Positions 52,177 through 61,521 of a stretch of DNA of 64,000 nucleotides are shown here, one piece after another. The notes below the pieces were generated by a model that searched no databases, was not told the origin of the DNA, and was given only the letters and a program-made list of their open reading frames with translations. Position 1 is the stretch's first letter. Each line of letters begins with the position of its first letter. This DNA is from Stutzerimonas stutzeri (lineage in GTDB: Bacteria; Pseudomonadota; Gammaproteobacteria; Pseudomonadales; Pseudomonadaceae), in NCBI RefSeq assembly GCF_019090095.1, contig NZ_JAGQFP010000002.1:682001-746000 (forward strand), given 5' to 3'. Position numbers and translations under genes: made by a program.

Positions 52177-52455
52177 ATGATTGCCGCTGAAAAAGTTCTC
52201 TCTGCCGCGTTCCCCGAATTCGAAGTGCTCACCTGTCCACGCCCGGACGGCGGGTTGCTGCTGACGCTGCGTAACGATGATCGCGACATCATCAAGCGTG
52301 CCCTTTCCCGGGGGCAGACCCAGACCAATATTCAGCTGGAATGGGTCATCAGCTCGATCCGCCGTGATCTGGCACTGGAGGCCGGCATGTCGCCTGCCAT
52401 CGCCCGCCTGCAGAGCCAGAGCCGCACTGGACTGCCGACCTACGAGTACGCCTGA
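52177..52455 (+). CDS. DUF3509 family protein
   Basis: 92 residues, soluble: MIAAEKVLSAAFPEFEVLTC, PRPDGGLLLTLRNDDRDIIK, ALSRGQ, LEWVISSIRRDLALEAG. This fits DUF3509, a small family I know from Pseudomonas and relatives, with no function assigned. The start follows a weak GGAGTA about 9 nt upstream. The gap to the hemerythrin gene is 130 nt. Confidence 0.85.
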   Translation: MIAAEKVLSAAFPEFEVLTCPRPDGGLLLTLRNDDRDIIKRALSRGQTQTNIQLEWVISSIRRDLALEAGMSPAIARLQSQSRTGLPTYEYA

Positions 52456-52585
52456 TGAACAGGTGGCCGGCCCGCGCTGTCGCGGTCCGGCCGCTTGTGC
52501 ACCGCTGCGCTCGAGCGCAGGCGAGCCGACTGGCCATGAGAGCCGGCGTGCGTCGCAACCCTGATAAGCCATGAGGAAAAACCCT

Positions 52586-53059
52586 ATGAACGCTATCGAC
52601 CTGTTGATCGACGACCACGAGAAAGTGAAGGACATCCTGACGCGCCTGACCGAAAGCACCGAGCGTGCCGTCAAGACCCGCGCCGAGCTGCTGCAGAAGC
52701 TCGAGATGGAAGTCACCGTCCATACCCAGCTGGAAGAGCAGATCCTCTACCCGGCTTTCAAGGAGGCTGGTGGCAAGGAAGAATTGAAGATGTTCCACGA
52801 GGCCAAGGAAGAGCACCGGGCCGTGGATTCGCTGGTGTTGCCCGACCTCAAGGCGACCGACCCTGCGAGTGTGCAGTTTTCCGGGCGCGCCAAGGTGTGC
52901 AAGGAACTGCTCGAACATCACATCGAGGAAGAAGAGTCCGAGATGTTTCCCAAGGCGCGTGAACTGTTCGATCAGGCGCGACTGGAGGAAATGGGCCAGC
53001 AAATGGCCGAACTGAAAGACCGTCTGAAGAAAGAGTTCCTCGCCAGCCAGGCTGCCTGA
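52586..53059 (+). CDS. hemerythrin HHE-domain protein
   Basis: 157 residues. A helical bundle carries His/Glu clusters suited to a di-iron site: LLIDDHEKVKDIL, VTVHTQLEEQILYPAF, FHEAKEEHRAVDSL and ELLEHHIEEEESEMFPKA. HHE-domain proteins bind O2 or NO, or handle iron and oxidative stress. I chose ATG 52586, with AGGA about 9 nt upstream; ATG 52571 is in frame and would add five residues. The next gene codes for a globin-coupled c-di-GMP protein, also an oxygen-type sensor. Confidence 0.92.
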   Translation: MNAIDLLIDDHEKVKDILTRLTESTERAVKTRAELLQKLEMEVTVHTQLEEQILYPAFKEAGGKEELKMFHEAKEEHRAVDSLVLPDLKATDPASVQFSGRAKVCKELLEHHIEEEESEMFPKARELFDQARLEEMGQQMAELKDRLKKEFLASQAA

Positions 53060-53065
53060 CCCGGT

Positions 53066-53103
53066 CGAGCCAGGGCGCCTCGCCTTCGGCGCCCCCTGGC
53101 TCG
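53066..53103 (+). terminator. hairpin after the hemerythrin gene
   Basis: The arms CGAGCCAGGG (53066-53075) and CCCTGGCTCG (53094-53103) are perfect complements, with a GC-rich inner part that can extend the stem. It begins seven bases after the stop codon. No T-run follows, so termination may need Rho. Confidence 0.5.
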
Positions 53104-53248
53104 TCGGCTTCGCTGACTTGCATCAATGCCCGCCCCGCAAAGCGCTGCGACCCTTGATGGCCTAATGGCATCGAGGTTGTTGCCGCTTGCCTGATCTTCC
53201 TGTCGACGAGGAAACGGCAATCACTGACATGGGCGGACAGGGGCGGGC

Positions 53249-55486
53249 ATGGAAGACGAGTTGAAAAAGCTGTTGCAACGGGTTGGGCTGGGTATCGGGG
53301 AAATCCGCACCCGCAAGCGCTTTCTTCAATGGGGTTCGGCCGATGCGCAGCGCCTGAATCAGGCCGCCGTGGACATCGATGCCGCGCACCGCGGCTTTAT
53401 CGACCGGCTTTACGCGCATCTGGCGCATTTCGGCCCGCCGACCGCCATTCTCCACGACCCGGAAGGCGTCGTCCGTCTCAAGCACAGTCAGCTCGACTAT
53501 TACCGACGCTTGTGGAACGGCCCCTATAACCGCGATTACGTGAAGGACCGTCTGTTGATCGGTCTGGTGCACGAGCGCGTCGGAGTTGGCCTGGAGTGGT
53601 ACCTGGGCGCCTATCGGTTGTACCTGTCCGAAATGCTCAAGCTGCTGGTGGGCGACAGCGAGCGCTGGGCCACCTATGACAGCCTGCTGAAAATCGTCTT
53701 TTTTGACATGACCCTGGCGATCGACACCTACAGTGCCGCCCAGCGGCAGGCGCTGGAGGAGAGCGAGGCGCGGCTGGCACGCGCGCTGCGGGGTTCCGAG
53801 GACGGCATATGGGAGTGGGATATCGAGCACGACCGGTTGCACCTGTCCGAGCGTTGGACCGCCATGCTGGGCATGCAGGCCGAGCCGAGCTTCTGCAGCC
53901 GGGACTGGTTTGAACGGGTGCATCCGGATGATCTGCCCGGGCTGCGCGAGGCGATCAGCGCGCATCTCAAGGGCAGGAGCCCCTCGCTGGCCCATGAATA
54001 CCGAATCCAGACCCGCCTCGGTGAGTATCTGTGGGTGCTGGTGCGTGGGGTGGTCGAACGTTGCGAGCAGGGGGCTCTGCGCATGGCGGGTTCGCAGACG
54101 GACATCAGCGCCCGCAAGACCGCGGAGGCGCACCTGCGTCATGCCGCCCGGCATGACTCGCTGACGGGCCTGGCCAATCGCCTGCACCTTGACGAGCTGC
54201 TCCTGGAAACCCAGCGGCGCCACCATGGCCGCGCCTCGGCGCTGTTGTTCATCGACCTGGACCGCTTCAAGCTGATCAACGACAGCCTTGGTCACAGCGT
54301 CGGTGATCGGGTGCTGGTCGAGGTTGCGCGGCGGCTGGCCCGCTGTCTGCGCCCCGGTGACCATCTGGCGCGCTTCGGCGGCGACGAGTTCGTCGCGCTG
54401 CTGGGTGATCTGGCCTACGAAGCCGATGCCGAACGGGTGGCGCAGCGGATGCTCGATGCCTTGCGCCAGCCATTGCAACTTGACGAGCGTACCCTGACGG
54501 TCAGTGCCAGTATCGGCATTGCACCCTTGCACCGCGACGGCCAGCCACTGGATGCGCTGCAAGCTGCGGATCTGGCGCTGTACCGTGCCAAGGAGGCCGG
54601 CAAGAACCAGTTCGCCTTGTTCTGCGAGAGCCTGCACACCACCGCGGCGCGTCAGCTGGAACTGGAAAGTGCGCTGGCGCAGGCGCTGGCGCGTGACGAG
54701 TTCGTCCTGCATTTTCAACCGATCTGCCGGATCGACCGAGGGCAGACGTACCTGGCGGGTGTCGAGGCGCTGCTGCGCTGGCATCAGCAGGGTGCGCTGG
54801 TCGCGCCGAACGAGTTCATTCCGGTGTTGGAGGAGTCCGGCGAAATCACCCGTGTCGGCGAATGGGTGCTGCGTGAGGCATGCCGTCAGGTTCGCGCCTG
54901 GCAACAGGCTGGGCAGTCACGCCTCTACTGCACGGTCAACCTGTCGATTCGCCAGTTGCAGGAGCCCGGTTTCACCGCGCTGCTGGAGCAGGTGCTGGAC
55001 GAAACCGGCTTGCCTCCCAGCAGCCTGGTATTGGAGATCACCGAGACGCTGCTGATGCACGACAGCGAGCTGGTGCTCGGCAGTCTCCACGAGATCGCGG
55101 CGCTTGGCGTGCGGCTGGCGCTGGATGATTTCGGCACCGGCTATTGCTCGCTCGGCTACCTGAAACGGTTCCCGCTGGACATTCTCAAAGTGGACCGCAG
55201 CTTCATCGCCGCCGCACCGGAAGACGCCGACTCGGTCGCCATCAGTCGGGCAATCATCGGCCTTGGCCACAGCCTCGGCCTGGCGGTGGTCGCCGAAGGC
55301 GTCGAGCGTCCCGAACAGCTGCAGTTCCTTATCCAGCAACACTGCGAAAATGCCCAGGGATTCTGGTTCAGCGCCCCGCGGCCTGCCGCCGAGTTGCAGG
55401 ACCTATTCAGCGGTGAGCAGCGTTTCGAGGGGCTCTGGCGGCTGCTCCCGCATTCCAGCCCCGAGCGCACGGCGCTGGCTCACTGA
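53249..55486 (+). CDS. globin-coupled PAS-GGDEF-EAL c-di-GMP enzyme
   Basis: 745 residues. Residues about 1-165 are a protoglobin-like heme sensor with proximal His108 in LIGLVHERVGVGLEWYLGAY. A PAS domain follows (about 178-295: EDGIWEWDIEHDRLHLSERW). The GGDEF domain has an intact active site (GGDEF, 377-381) and an RPGD inhibition site five residues before it. The EAL domain has EALLRW (506-511), NLSIRQLQ, EITETLL, DDFGTGYCSLG and EGVERPEQ, all expected catalytic residues. Both synthesis and hydrolysis of c-di-GMP look possible, with heme-bound O2 or NO as the likely input. Confidence 0.93.
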   Translation: MEDELKKLLQRVGLGIGEIRTRKRFLQWGSADAQRLNQAAVDIDAAHRGFIDRLYAHLAHFGPPTAILHDPEGVVRLKHSQLDYYRRLWNGPYNRDYVKDRLLIGLVHERVGVGLEWYLGAYRLYLSEMLKLLVGDSERWATYDSLLKIVFFDMTLAIDTYSAAQRQALEESEARLARALRGSEDGIWEWDIEHDRLHLSERWTAMLGMQAEPSFCSRDWFERVHPDDLPGLREAISAHLKGRSPSLAHEYRIQTRLGEYLWVLVRGVVERCEQGALRMAGSQTDISARKTAEAHLRHAARHDSLTGLANRLHLDELLLETQRRHHGRASALLFIDLDRFKLINDSLGHSVGDRVLVEVARRLARCLRPGDHLARFGGDEFVALLGDLAYEADAERVAQRMLDALRQPLQLDERTLTVSASIGIAPLHRDGQPLDALQAADLALYRAKEAGKNQFALFCESLHTTAARQLELESALAQALARDEFVLHFQPICRIDRGQTYLAGVEALLRWHQQGALVAPNEFIPVLEESGEITRVGEWVLREACRQVRAWQQAGQSRLYCTVNLSIRQLQEPGFTALLEQVLDETGLPPSSLVLEITETLLMHDSELVLGSLHEIAALGVRLALDDFGTGYCSLGYLKRFPLDILKVDRSFIAAAPEDADSVAISRAIIGLGHSLGLAVVAEGVERPEQLQFLIQQHCENAQGFWFSAPRPAAELQDLFSGEQRFEGLWRLLPHSSPERTALAH

Positions 55487-55577
55487 ATCGAGCCGTCCGG
55501 CGCCCGGCCAGGGCGGGCCAGGCACTCTTGGCGACAGCCGGGGTCCACTTCTCTGACTATTGATCATTCAAGCGGTC

Positions 55578-55600
55578 ACCGGCGGTCCGCCGGTTCTTTT
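55578..55600 (+). terminator. probable terminator after the GGDEF-EAL gene
   Basis: The stem ACCGGCG / CGCCGGT with a 3-base loop is followed by TCTTTT. It lies between the c-di-GMP gene and the next ATG at 55617, whose Shine-Dalgarno AAGGAGG starts just after it. Confidence 0.65.
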
Positions 55601-55616
55601 CTGAAGGAGGTGACCC

Positions 55617-55964
55617 ATGCGACTCGTATATCTTTCCGCCCCCATCCTGGGCCTGTTGCTGGCGGGCTGCGGCCCCGACGAGCCCGACCGTGAGCAGGCG
55701 CCGCCGCCAGCCACCGAGCAACCGGCGACGCCACCAGCCACTACGCCACCAGCCGACACCGGTACGGGGACTGGCACCGGCGCTGGCACCACCGGCACCG
55801 GTACCGGTGCGGGCGTCGAGACGGGCACGGGTACCGGCATGGGCACCGGCGCCACGGGTGACATGAACACGGCACCGGCCGGCAACGGCAGCGGTCTGGG
55901 CACCGAGTCCGGCGCTGGCACCGCGCCCAATACCACCGGCAACGCGTCTGGCGCGTCGCAGTAG
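55617..55964 (+). CDS. low-complexity Gly/Thr-rich lipoprotein
   Basis: 115 residues. The lipobox is LLAGC (Cys19). A Pro/Ala/Thr-rich stretch follows, then long runs of GTGTG-type repeats with Ala, Met and Asn to the C-terminus. The Shine-Dalgarno AAGGAGG is strong and the codon pattern is regular, so it is probably real despite low complexity. The likely place is the outer membrane, with a flexible, unstructured tail. I recognise no family. Confidence 0.7.
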   Translation: MRLVYLSAPILGLLLAGCGPDEPDREQAPPPATEQPATPPATTPPADTGTGTGTGAGTTGTGTGAGVETGTGTGMGTGATGDMNTAPAGNGSGLGTESGAGTAPNTTGNASGASQ

Positions 55965-56025
55965 GCACTGTCTCATCGGGGAGCCGCGTCCATGCGTCGG
56001 GCTCCCCCTCCATCAGGAGACCCGC

Positions 56026-56214
56026 ATGAAATCCAGATGCATCGTAGCCCTGGTCGCCGTGCCGTTTTCGCTGCTGCTCGGTGCCTGCTCGCCGGATGAC
56101 GAGCGCTCGGCCATGGACAACAACAGCCGGAATCAGCAGGAATATCAAAACACCGCGACCGACCCGGCCGGGCCGCGCGAAGTCTCGCCGCCCTCGAATA
56201 TGGCCAACGAGTGA
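56026..56214 (+). CDS. small putative lipoprotein
   Basis: 62 residues. MKSRCIVALVAVPFSLLLGA leads to a lipobox LLGAC (Cys21). The mature 42 residues are polar and Asn/Ser/Pro-rich (SPDDERSAMDNNSRNQQEYQ). AGGAGA lies 6-7 nt upstream. It follows the Gly/Thr-rich lipoprotein by 61 nt and may share its transcript. I recognise no family. Confidence 0.65.
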   Translation: MKSRCIVALVAVPFSLLLGACSPDDERSAMDNNSRNQQEYQNTATDPAGPREVSPPSNMANE

Positions 56215-56251
56215 CACCGCGCCCGTCCGGGCCGGTCACCGCCACGCGGCG

Positions 56252-57439
56252 TCAGACGTACTGGGCTGCCGCGTAGCCCGACGCCCAGGCCCACTGGAAA
56301 TTGAACCCCCCCAGGTGCCCGGTGACGTCGAGCACTTCACCGATGAAATAAAGGCCGGCAGCCTTCTGCGATTCCATGGTCTTGGACGACACCTCACGCG
56401 TGTCGACGCCGCCCAGCGTGACTTCCGCGGTGCGGTAACCTTCGGTGCCGGCGGGTACCAGCTGCCAGCTGCCGAGCCGCTGTGCCACCTCGTTCAGCTC
56501 CGCCTGACTGTATTGCTTCAACGGCCTGGAGACGAACCAGTGCTCGGCGAGCAGTCCCGCCATCTTGCGGGTGAACAGTTCCCCGAGAAGCGTCTTGAGT
56601 TCGGTGTTGGGCCGTTCGAGCCGCTGCTCGTCCAGCCACTGGGGTAGATCGAGGTGCGGCAGCAGGTTGATTTCAACCGTATCGCCGGGCTGCCAGTAAG
56701 AGGAGACCTGGAGAATCGCCGGGCCCGACAGGCCACGGTGGGTGAACAGAATGTTTTCGCGAAAGCTCTGGCCGTTGCAGCTCACCAGGCAGTCTTCGAC
56801 CGATGTGCCGGACAGTGCCTCGCACATCCCCTTGAGCTGCGGCTCGGTAATGGTGAACGGTACCAGGCCGGCGCGCGTCGGCAGAACCTGATGCCCGAAC
56901 TGACGCGCAACCTGATAGCCGAAGCCGCTGGCACCGAGGGTCGGGATCGACAAGCCCCCCGTGGCGATCACCAGCGACTGGCAGCTGATCTCGCCGAGAC
57001 TGCTTTGCAGTCGATAACCACCGTCGGTCTTTTCGATGCTCTGCACGGCGGTGTCCAGGCGCATGTCGACGCCGGCCTGCCGGCATTCGTCGAGCAGCAT
57101 GCCGAGGATGTCGCTGGATTTATGGTCACAGAACAACTGGCCCAGCTTCTTCTCGTGATAGGGCACGCCATGGCGAACGACCATCTCGATGAAGTCCCAC
57201 TGGGTGTAACGGGCCAGCGCCGATTTGCAGAAGTGCGGGTTGCCGGAGACGAAGTTCGCCGGCTCGGTGTACAGGTTGGTGAAATTGCAGCGCCCGCCAC
57301 CGGACATGAGGATCTTCTTGCCGGCTTTGTTGGTGTGGTCGAGCAACAGCACGCGACGGCCGCGTGTCGCTGCCGTGAACGCGCACATCAGCCCGGCGGC
57401 GCCGGCACCGATTATCACCACATCCGTTTGCAACACCAC
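56252..57439 (-). CDS. YhiN/HI0933 family flavoprotein
   Basis: 395 residues. The FAD dinucleotide fold is at the N-terminus (VVIIGAGAAGLMCAFTAATRG), followed by the family signature KILMSGGGRCNFTN. SLVIATGGLSIPTLGASGFG lies in the middle, and the C-terminal NAD(P)/FAD segment is GLYFIGEVLDVTGHLGGFNF. The family resembles BaiN-type NAD(P)/FAD oxidoreductases; its physiological substrate is unknown. It is a single gene with the YccS gene upstream on the same strand. Confidence 0.94.
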   Translation of the reverse strand: MVLQTDVVIIGAGAAGLMCAFTAATRGRRVLLLDHTNKAGKKILMSGGGRCNFTNLYTEPANFVSGNPHFCKSALARYTQWDFIEMVVRHGVPYHEKKLGQLFCDHKSSDILGMLLDECRQAGVDMRLDTAVQSIEKTDGGYRLQSSLGEISCQSLVIATGGLSIPTLGASGFGYQVARQFGHQVLPTRAGLVPFTITEPQLKGMCEALSGTSVEDCLVSCNGQSFRENILFTHRGLSGPAILQVSSYWQPGDTVEINLLPHLDLPQWLDEQRLERPNTELKTLLGELFTRKMAGLLAEHWFVSRPLKQYSQAELNEVAQRLGSWQLVPAGTEGYRTAEVTLGGVDTREVSSKTMESQKAAGLYFIGEVLDVTGHLGGFNFQWAWASGYAAAQYV

Positions 57440-57528
57440 GCACCTCGGTCAGCTCTGGAAAAGGCGGCATGGTACTCCGCCGGCTCAGCGGCTGCAGCGC
57501 TGTTCGCAGCCATTGGGCGGCGCGCGGA

Positions 57529-59715
57529 TTAGTTCGGCGGGGCGGGCAACTGGCGGATCAGGTGGCTGGCCATGCTGCGCAGCGGGGCCAGTTGACGGCA
57601 GATCAGCGCCAGCTGGGTCTGCACCAGGCGGTGAGCGTCGTCCATGTCTTCGGATGTCTGTTCCAATTGCTGGGCCAAGGCCTGTTCGTCTTCACTGTAG
57701 ACGGCCACTGGCTGGCCGCGCTGCAGGGCCATCGCCAGTTCGTCGAGGCTGCTGGCCAATCGTTGTGCGGCATGCTCCAGCAGTTCATCGCGAGCATCGT
57801 CCGGCAGGCCCTCGCGGTGTGCGCCCAGGCCCGAGAGGTAGTTGAGCAAGGTGTGCGAGAGGATCAGGAAGCGAAAGCCGGTTTCGGCGTCCTTTCGAAA
57901 GTGACCGGGTTCGAGCAGCATGTTGGACAAGGTGGTCGACAGCGCGGCGTCGGCGTTGTGCGCGTTGCGCCGGGCCAGGCGGTAGGCGAGGTCGTCACGC
58001 TTGCCGCTTTCGTACTGGGCCATGATCTGGCGCAGATAGTCCGCGCTGCGGCTGAGGGTGTTGGCGACCATCAGGTTGAGGCGGCGGCCCTGCCAGTCCG
58101 GCAATACCAGGAAAACCGCGGCAGCGGCGATCAGGCTGCCGAGCAGGGTGTCGATCAGCCGCGGCCAGATCAGCCCGTAACCATCGCCGACCTGATTGAA
58201 ACAGAACAGCACCAGCAGCGTGATCGCCGCGGTGGCCAGCGTGTAGCGGTTGCTGCGGGTGGCGAAGAAAGCCACGCCGGCGACCACCGCGAACAGCGCC
58301 TGGATCTGCTGGCTGGGAAACAGGTCGAACAGCGCCCAGCCGGCCACCAGGCCAAGCACGGTGCCGGTCACCCGCTGCACCAGCTTGATGCGTGTGGCGC
58401 CATAGTTCGGCTGGCAAACGAACACCGTGGTCAGCAGCACCCAGTAACCCTGTTCCGGATGGATCGCGTGTAGCACCGCGTAACCGCATACCAACGCCAG
58501 GCTCATGCGCAATGCGTGGCGGAACAGCAAGGAGGTCGGCGTCAGTTGCAGGCGGATGCGTGCGAGCGCGTCGCGGATCGACTGCGGGTCGCGGTCCAGC
58601 AAGCTGCTGTCCTGCTCGCCGGCCAGCGCATCCGGGTTGCTCGCGCTGGCGAGCTGGCGCTGCATGGTCGCCAGGTTGTTCGACAGCGCGCGTAGCGAGC
58701 GCAACAGTCCGCGCCAGGCAGGATTGCTCTGCAGACGCAGGTGCGCCAGCGACGACTCCAGGTCGGCCAGTGCCTGGGCGTTGTCGTCGTGGTAGCGAAA
58801 CGGCTGGCGCAGCTGGATGGCACTGGCCAGCTCGGCGCAGGCGGTGCCCTGCAAACGCAGCAGCCGGGCGCAGCGAAACAGCACATCGCTGTGGAAGAAC
58901 GCCTCGGCCAGTGCCTGGTAGGGGTAGTGCGAGGAGCTGACGCGCTCGTGCAGATCCTGAGCGAGGAAGTAGAGCTTGAGGTAGTGGCTGATCTTGGCGC
59001 CTGGCCGGCCATTGCCGAGGCGATGCAGCAAGGTTTCCTTGGTGGCGTTCAGGGCGCTGACCACGCGTCCGTTCTGCTGCGCCAGTTGCAGCCGACGGTC
59101 CTCCACATCGAGCTGGCGCACCGGCTCGAACAACGAGGCCTTGAGCTTGAAGTATCGCCCCAGCTCACGGTACAGCCTGGCCAGGCTCTGCTGCACCGGC
59201 TGGTGCGCGAACAGTGCATTCCAGAGCACTGACAGCAAGCCGTAGCAGGCCGCCCCGGCAAGTAGCAGCAGCGGGTCGCGCCAGGGTTGCACGGCGTCGG
59301 CGGCACGCTGGTCGGCGGCGATCATGCTGTAAATGGAGAGGATCAGCGTGGCCTGGGCGATCGCGGCGTAGCGCTCGCCCAGCGCGCCGAGCATGACCAG
59401 TGCAAACGCCGCCGCGGCCATGCCGGCAACGAACAGCAGGGGATAGGGAAACAGCAGTTGCACCGAAGCGGCGGCCACGCTGAAGCACAGCAGCGTGACC
59501 AGCAAAGCCGTGAGCCGGCCGAGCCAGCTGTCGTCTGTTTCCGCCAGAGCACTGGCGATCACGCCGAGGAACAACGGGATGGCCATCCTCGGCTCCCCGA
59601 GGTACCAGCTCAAGCCCATGCTGCCAGCCAGCGCGATCAGCACGCGCAGGCTGTAGCCGAATTTCTCCAGGGCCCAGAGGCGGCGCAGGGAATGGCTGAG
59701 CGAGGGTGAACGCAT
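57529..59715 (-). CDS. YccS/FusC family inner-membrane transporter-like protein
   Basis: 728 residues with two sets of membrane helices (about 15-170 and 400-520) and a large cytoplasmic middle and end. Typical parts are FGYSLRVLIALAGSMGLSWY, FVAGMAAAAFALVMLGALGE, RMSLALVCGYAVLHAIHPEQ, GYWVLLTTVFVCQPNYGATR and AAAAVFLVLPDWQGRR. This is the YccS/YhfK group, related to aromatic-acid (AaeB) and fusaric-acid efflux proteins; the substrate is unknown. I chose ATG 59715 (MRSPSLSHSL), the family start, over ATG 59787. Confidence 0.92.
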   Translation of the reverse strand: MRSPSLSHSLRRLWALEKFGYSLRVLIALAGSMGLSWYLGEPRMAIPLFLGVIASALAETDDSWLGRLTALLVTLLCFSVAAASVQLLFPYPLLFVAGMAAAAFALVMLGALGERYAAIAQATLILSIYSMIAADQRAADAVQPWRDPLLLLAGAACYGLLSVLWNALFAHQPVQQSLARLYRELGRYFKLKASLFEPVRQLDVEDRRLQLAQQNGRVVSALNATKETLLHRLGNGRPGAKISHYLKLYFLAQDLHERVSSSHYPYQALAEAFFHSDVLFRCARLLRLQGTACAELASAIQLRQPFRYHDDNAQALADLESSLAHLRLQSNPAWRGLLRSLRALSNNLATMQRQLASASNPDALAGEQDSSLLDRDPQSIRDALARIRLQLTPTSLLFRHALRMSLALVCGYAVLHAIHPEQGYWVLLTTVFVCQPNYGATRIKLVQRVTGTVLGLVAGWALFDLFPSQQIQALFAVVAGVAFFATRSNRYTLATAAITLLVLFCFNQVGDGYGLIWPRLIDTLLGSLIAAAAVFLVLPDWQGRRLNLMVANTLSRSADYLRQIMAQYESGKRDDLAYRLARRNAHNADAALSTTLSNMLLEPGHFRKDAETGFRFLILSHTLLNYLSGLGAHREGLPDDARDELLEHAAQRLASSLDELAMALQRGQPVAVYSEDEQALAQQLEQTSEDMDDAHRLVQTQLALICRQLAPLRSMASHLIRQLPAPPN

Positions 59716-59904
59716 AGTAGGCTCGGACCTGGTGATTGAGGAGATTGGACGTGCGAGGCGGGCTGGCGTCACCGATCGCTTTTGCAAAGCTTATACCGAC
59801 CTTCCGTCGCGTATTAGCGGAACGCCATCTCGTGGTCATCGTTCTGCCGTATTTGGCTGGCTTCATTCATGCGCCCCTCCCATTCCGATAACAGAGGACA
59901 ACGC

Positions 59905-61383
59905 ATGAACCGTGAACACGACGCCAGCCGCCGCAACCTGCTCAAAGGCGGTGCCATCGCCGCGGTGGTCGCCACCACCCCCTTTCTCGGCACGTTACAA
60001 GCGTTCGCGGCACGCAATGCCCAAGGACGTGGCGCCGGCCTGGTGCGCAGCAGCTACGGCCCATTGCGTCCGACCCGGGACTTGAGTACCGGGCTGGAAC
60101 TGCTGCAACTGCCCGACGGTTTTCAGTACAAGAGTTTTTCCTGGACCGGTGACCTGATGGAAAACGGCCAGCCGGTACCCACGTCCCACGACGGCATGGG
60201 TGTCATCGATGTTCGGCGGGGGCCAAAGGGACCCGAGATCGTGCTGGTGCGCAATCACGAAGCCAGCACCGGCCCGCTGATCGAAGCCAGCGGCGTGTAT
60301 GACGGCATCACGCTGTCCAATGGCCAGCGTCCGGCCGGTGGCACCACCAACCTGTACTTCTCCCGCGGCATCGATCAGCCGGTGCGTACCGTACCGAGCC
60401 TTGGCGGTACCCGCACCAACTGCGCCGGCGGTGTCACCCCATGGGGCACCTGGCTGTCGTGCGAAGAAACTACGGTCGATTACAGCAGTGTTGGCGGGCG
60501 CGCCCACGGTTACGTCTTCGAGGTGACTGCCGACCCGGCGCTGACCACCGGCCAGCCGATCGTGCAGATGGGCCGCTTCGCCCACGAAGCGGTCGCCGTC
60601 GACCCACGCAACAGCTACGTTTACCTGACCGAAGATGCGCGCAACCGCGCCGGCTACTATCGCTACATTCCCACCGATGCCAGCCAGCAGCCCGGTTCGC
60701 TGGCCGCTGGCGGTATCCTGCAGGCTGCGCGTGTGCGCAGCCGTGAGCTCGTCGACCTGCACGCGCCCAGCCAAGGCGACACCTATCAGCTGGACTGGGT
60801 GGAAGTGCCCAACCCGGATCTGGAGCCGCAGCCTGAAGGCAGCGGCCCGTTTGCCCAGTCCCGCCGCGCCGGTGGTCTGAGCATGAGCCGCGGCGAAGGC
60901 ATCTGGTACAGCGAGGGCAAGCTCTACATCGTCGATACCAGTGCTGGCACCGACGCCCAGGGGCGCGCTGGCTACGGTCGCGGCGCGGTGTGGATGCACG
61001 ACCTGGCGACGGACCGCCTCACTTGCCTCTTCGCCTCGACCGACGCCGAGATCGCCAACAACCCCGATAACATCACCGTCAGCCCACGCGGCGGTTTGCT
61101 GCTCTGTGAAGATGGCGGCGGTGTGCAGGACGACTACGGCTTTGGCGAGCGTCTGCTGGGGCTGACCACGGCGGGCGAGGCGTACATCTTCGCCAAGAAC
61201 AACGTGGTGTTCGACGATATGCAGGCAGCGGCGGCTGGCAAGAAGGTCTCCGGTGGTGACTATCGCAACCGCGAGTTCTGCGGCGCCTGCTTCGACCCGA
61301 GCGGCCACTTCCTGTTCGTCAACGTCCAGACCCCCGGGATCACCTTCGCCATCTGGGGTCCTTGGGCGCGCGGGTCGTTGTAG
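59905..61383 (+). CDS. Tat-exported PhoX-like DUF839 protein
   Basis: 492 residues. The N-terminal Tat signal reads SRRNLLKGGAIAAVVATTPF. The mature beta-propeller-like protein has VLVRNHEAS, NCAGGVTPWGTWLSCEET, FAHEAVAVDPRNSYVYLTED, RAGYYRYIP and NPDNITVSPRGGLLLCEDGG, as in PhoX-type phosphatases and other DUF839 proteins. It is shorter than classical PhoX (about 650-700 residues), so phosphatase activity should not be assumed. AGAGGA precedes the ATG at 59905; an earlier in-frame ATG at 59869 would bury the signal. Confidence 0.88.
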   Translation: MNREHDASRRNLLKGGAIAAVVATTPFLGTLQAFAARNAQGRGAGLVRSSYGPLRPTRDLSTGLELLQLPDGFQYKSFSWTGDLMENGQPVPTSHDGMGVIDVRRGPKGPEIVLVRNHEASTGPLIEASGVYDGITLSNGQRPAGGTTNLYFSRGIDQPVRTVPSLGGTRTNCAGGVTPWGTWLSCEETTVDYSSVGGRAHGYVFEVTADPALTTGQPIVQMGRFAHEAVAVDPRNSYVYLTEDARNRAGYYRYIPTDASQQPGSLAAGGILQAARVRSRELVDLHAPSQGDTYQLDWVEVPNPDLEPQPEGSGPFAQSRRAGGLSMSRGEGIWYSEGKLYIVDTSAGTDAQGRAGYGRGAVWMHDLATDRLTCLFASTDAEIANNPDNITVSPRGGLLLCEDGGGVQDDYGFGERLLGLTTAGEAYIFAKNNVVFDDMQAAAAGKKVSGGDYRNREFCGACFDPSGHFLFVNVQTPGITFAIWGPWARGSL

Positions 61384-61450
61384 GAGGCGGGAAGCGGCAA
61401 GCGGTAGGCTTGAGGGTGGTGTTGCGTTTCGCGTGTACCGGGTGCCGTGG

Positions 61451-61483
61451 ATGGTGGATCGGTGAAGCGCGATCCACCCTACG
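61451..61483. repeat. REP-like GGTGGATCG palindrome
   Basis: GGTGGATCG (61453-61461) and CGATCCACC (61470-61478) form a 9-bp stem with a short loop, ending CCTACG. Elements reading GTAGGGTGGAT are scattered through Pseudomonas intergenic DNA. It lies between the DUF839 gene and the end of dbpA, without a T-tract. Confidence 0.6.
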
Positions 61484-61521
61484 TCAGCTTGAACCTTGGC
61501 TCGACAGTTTGGCCTCCAGCC

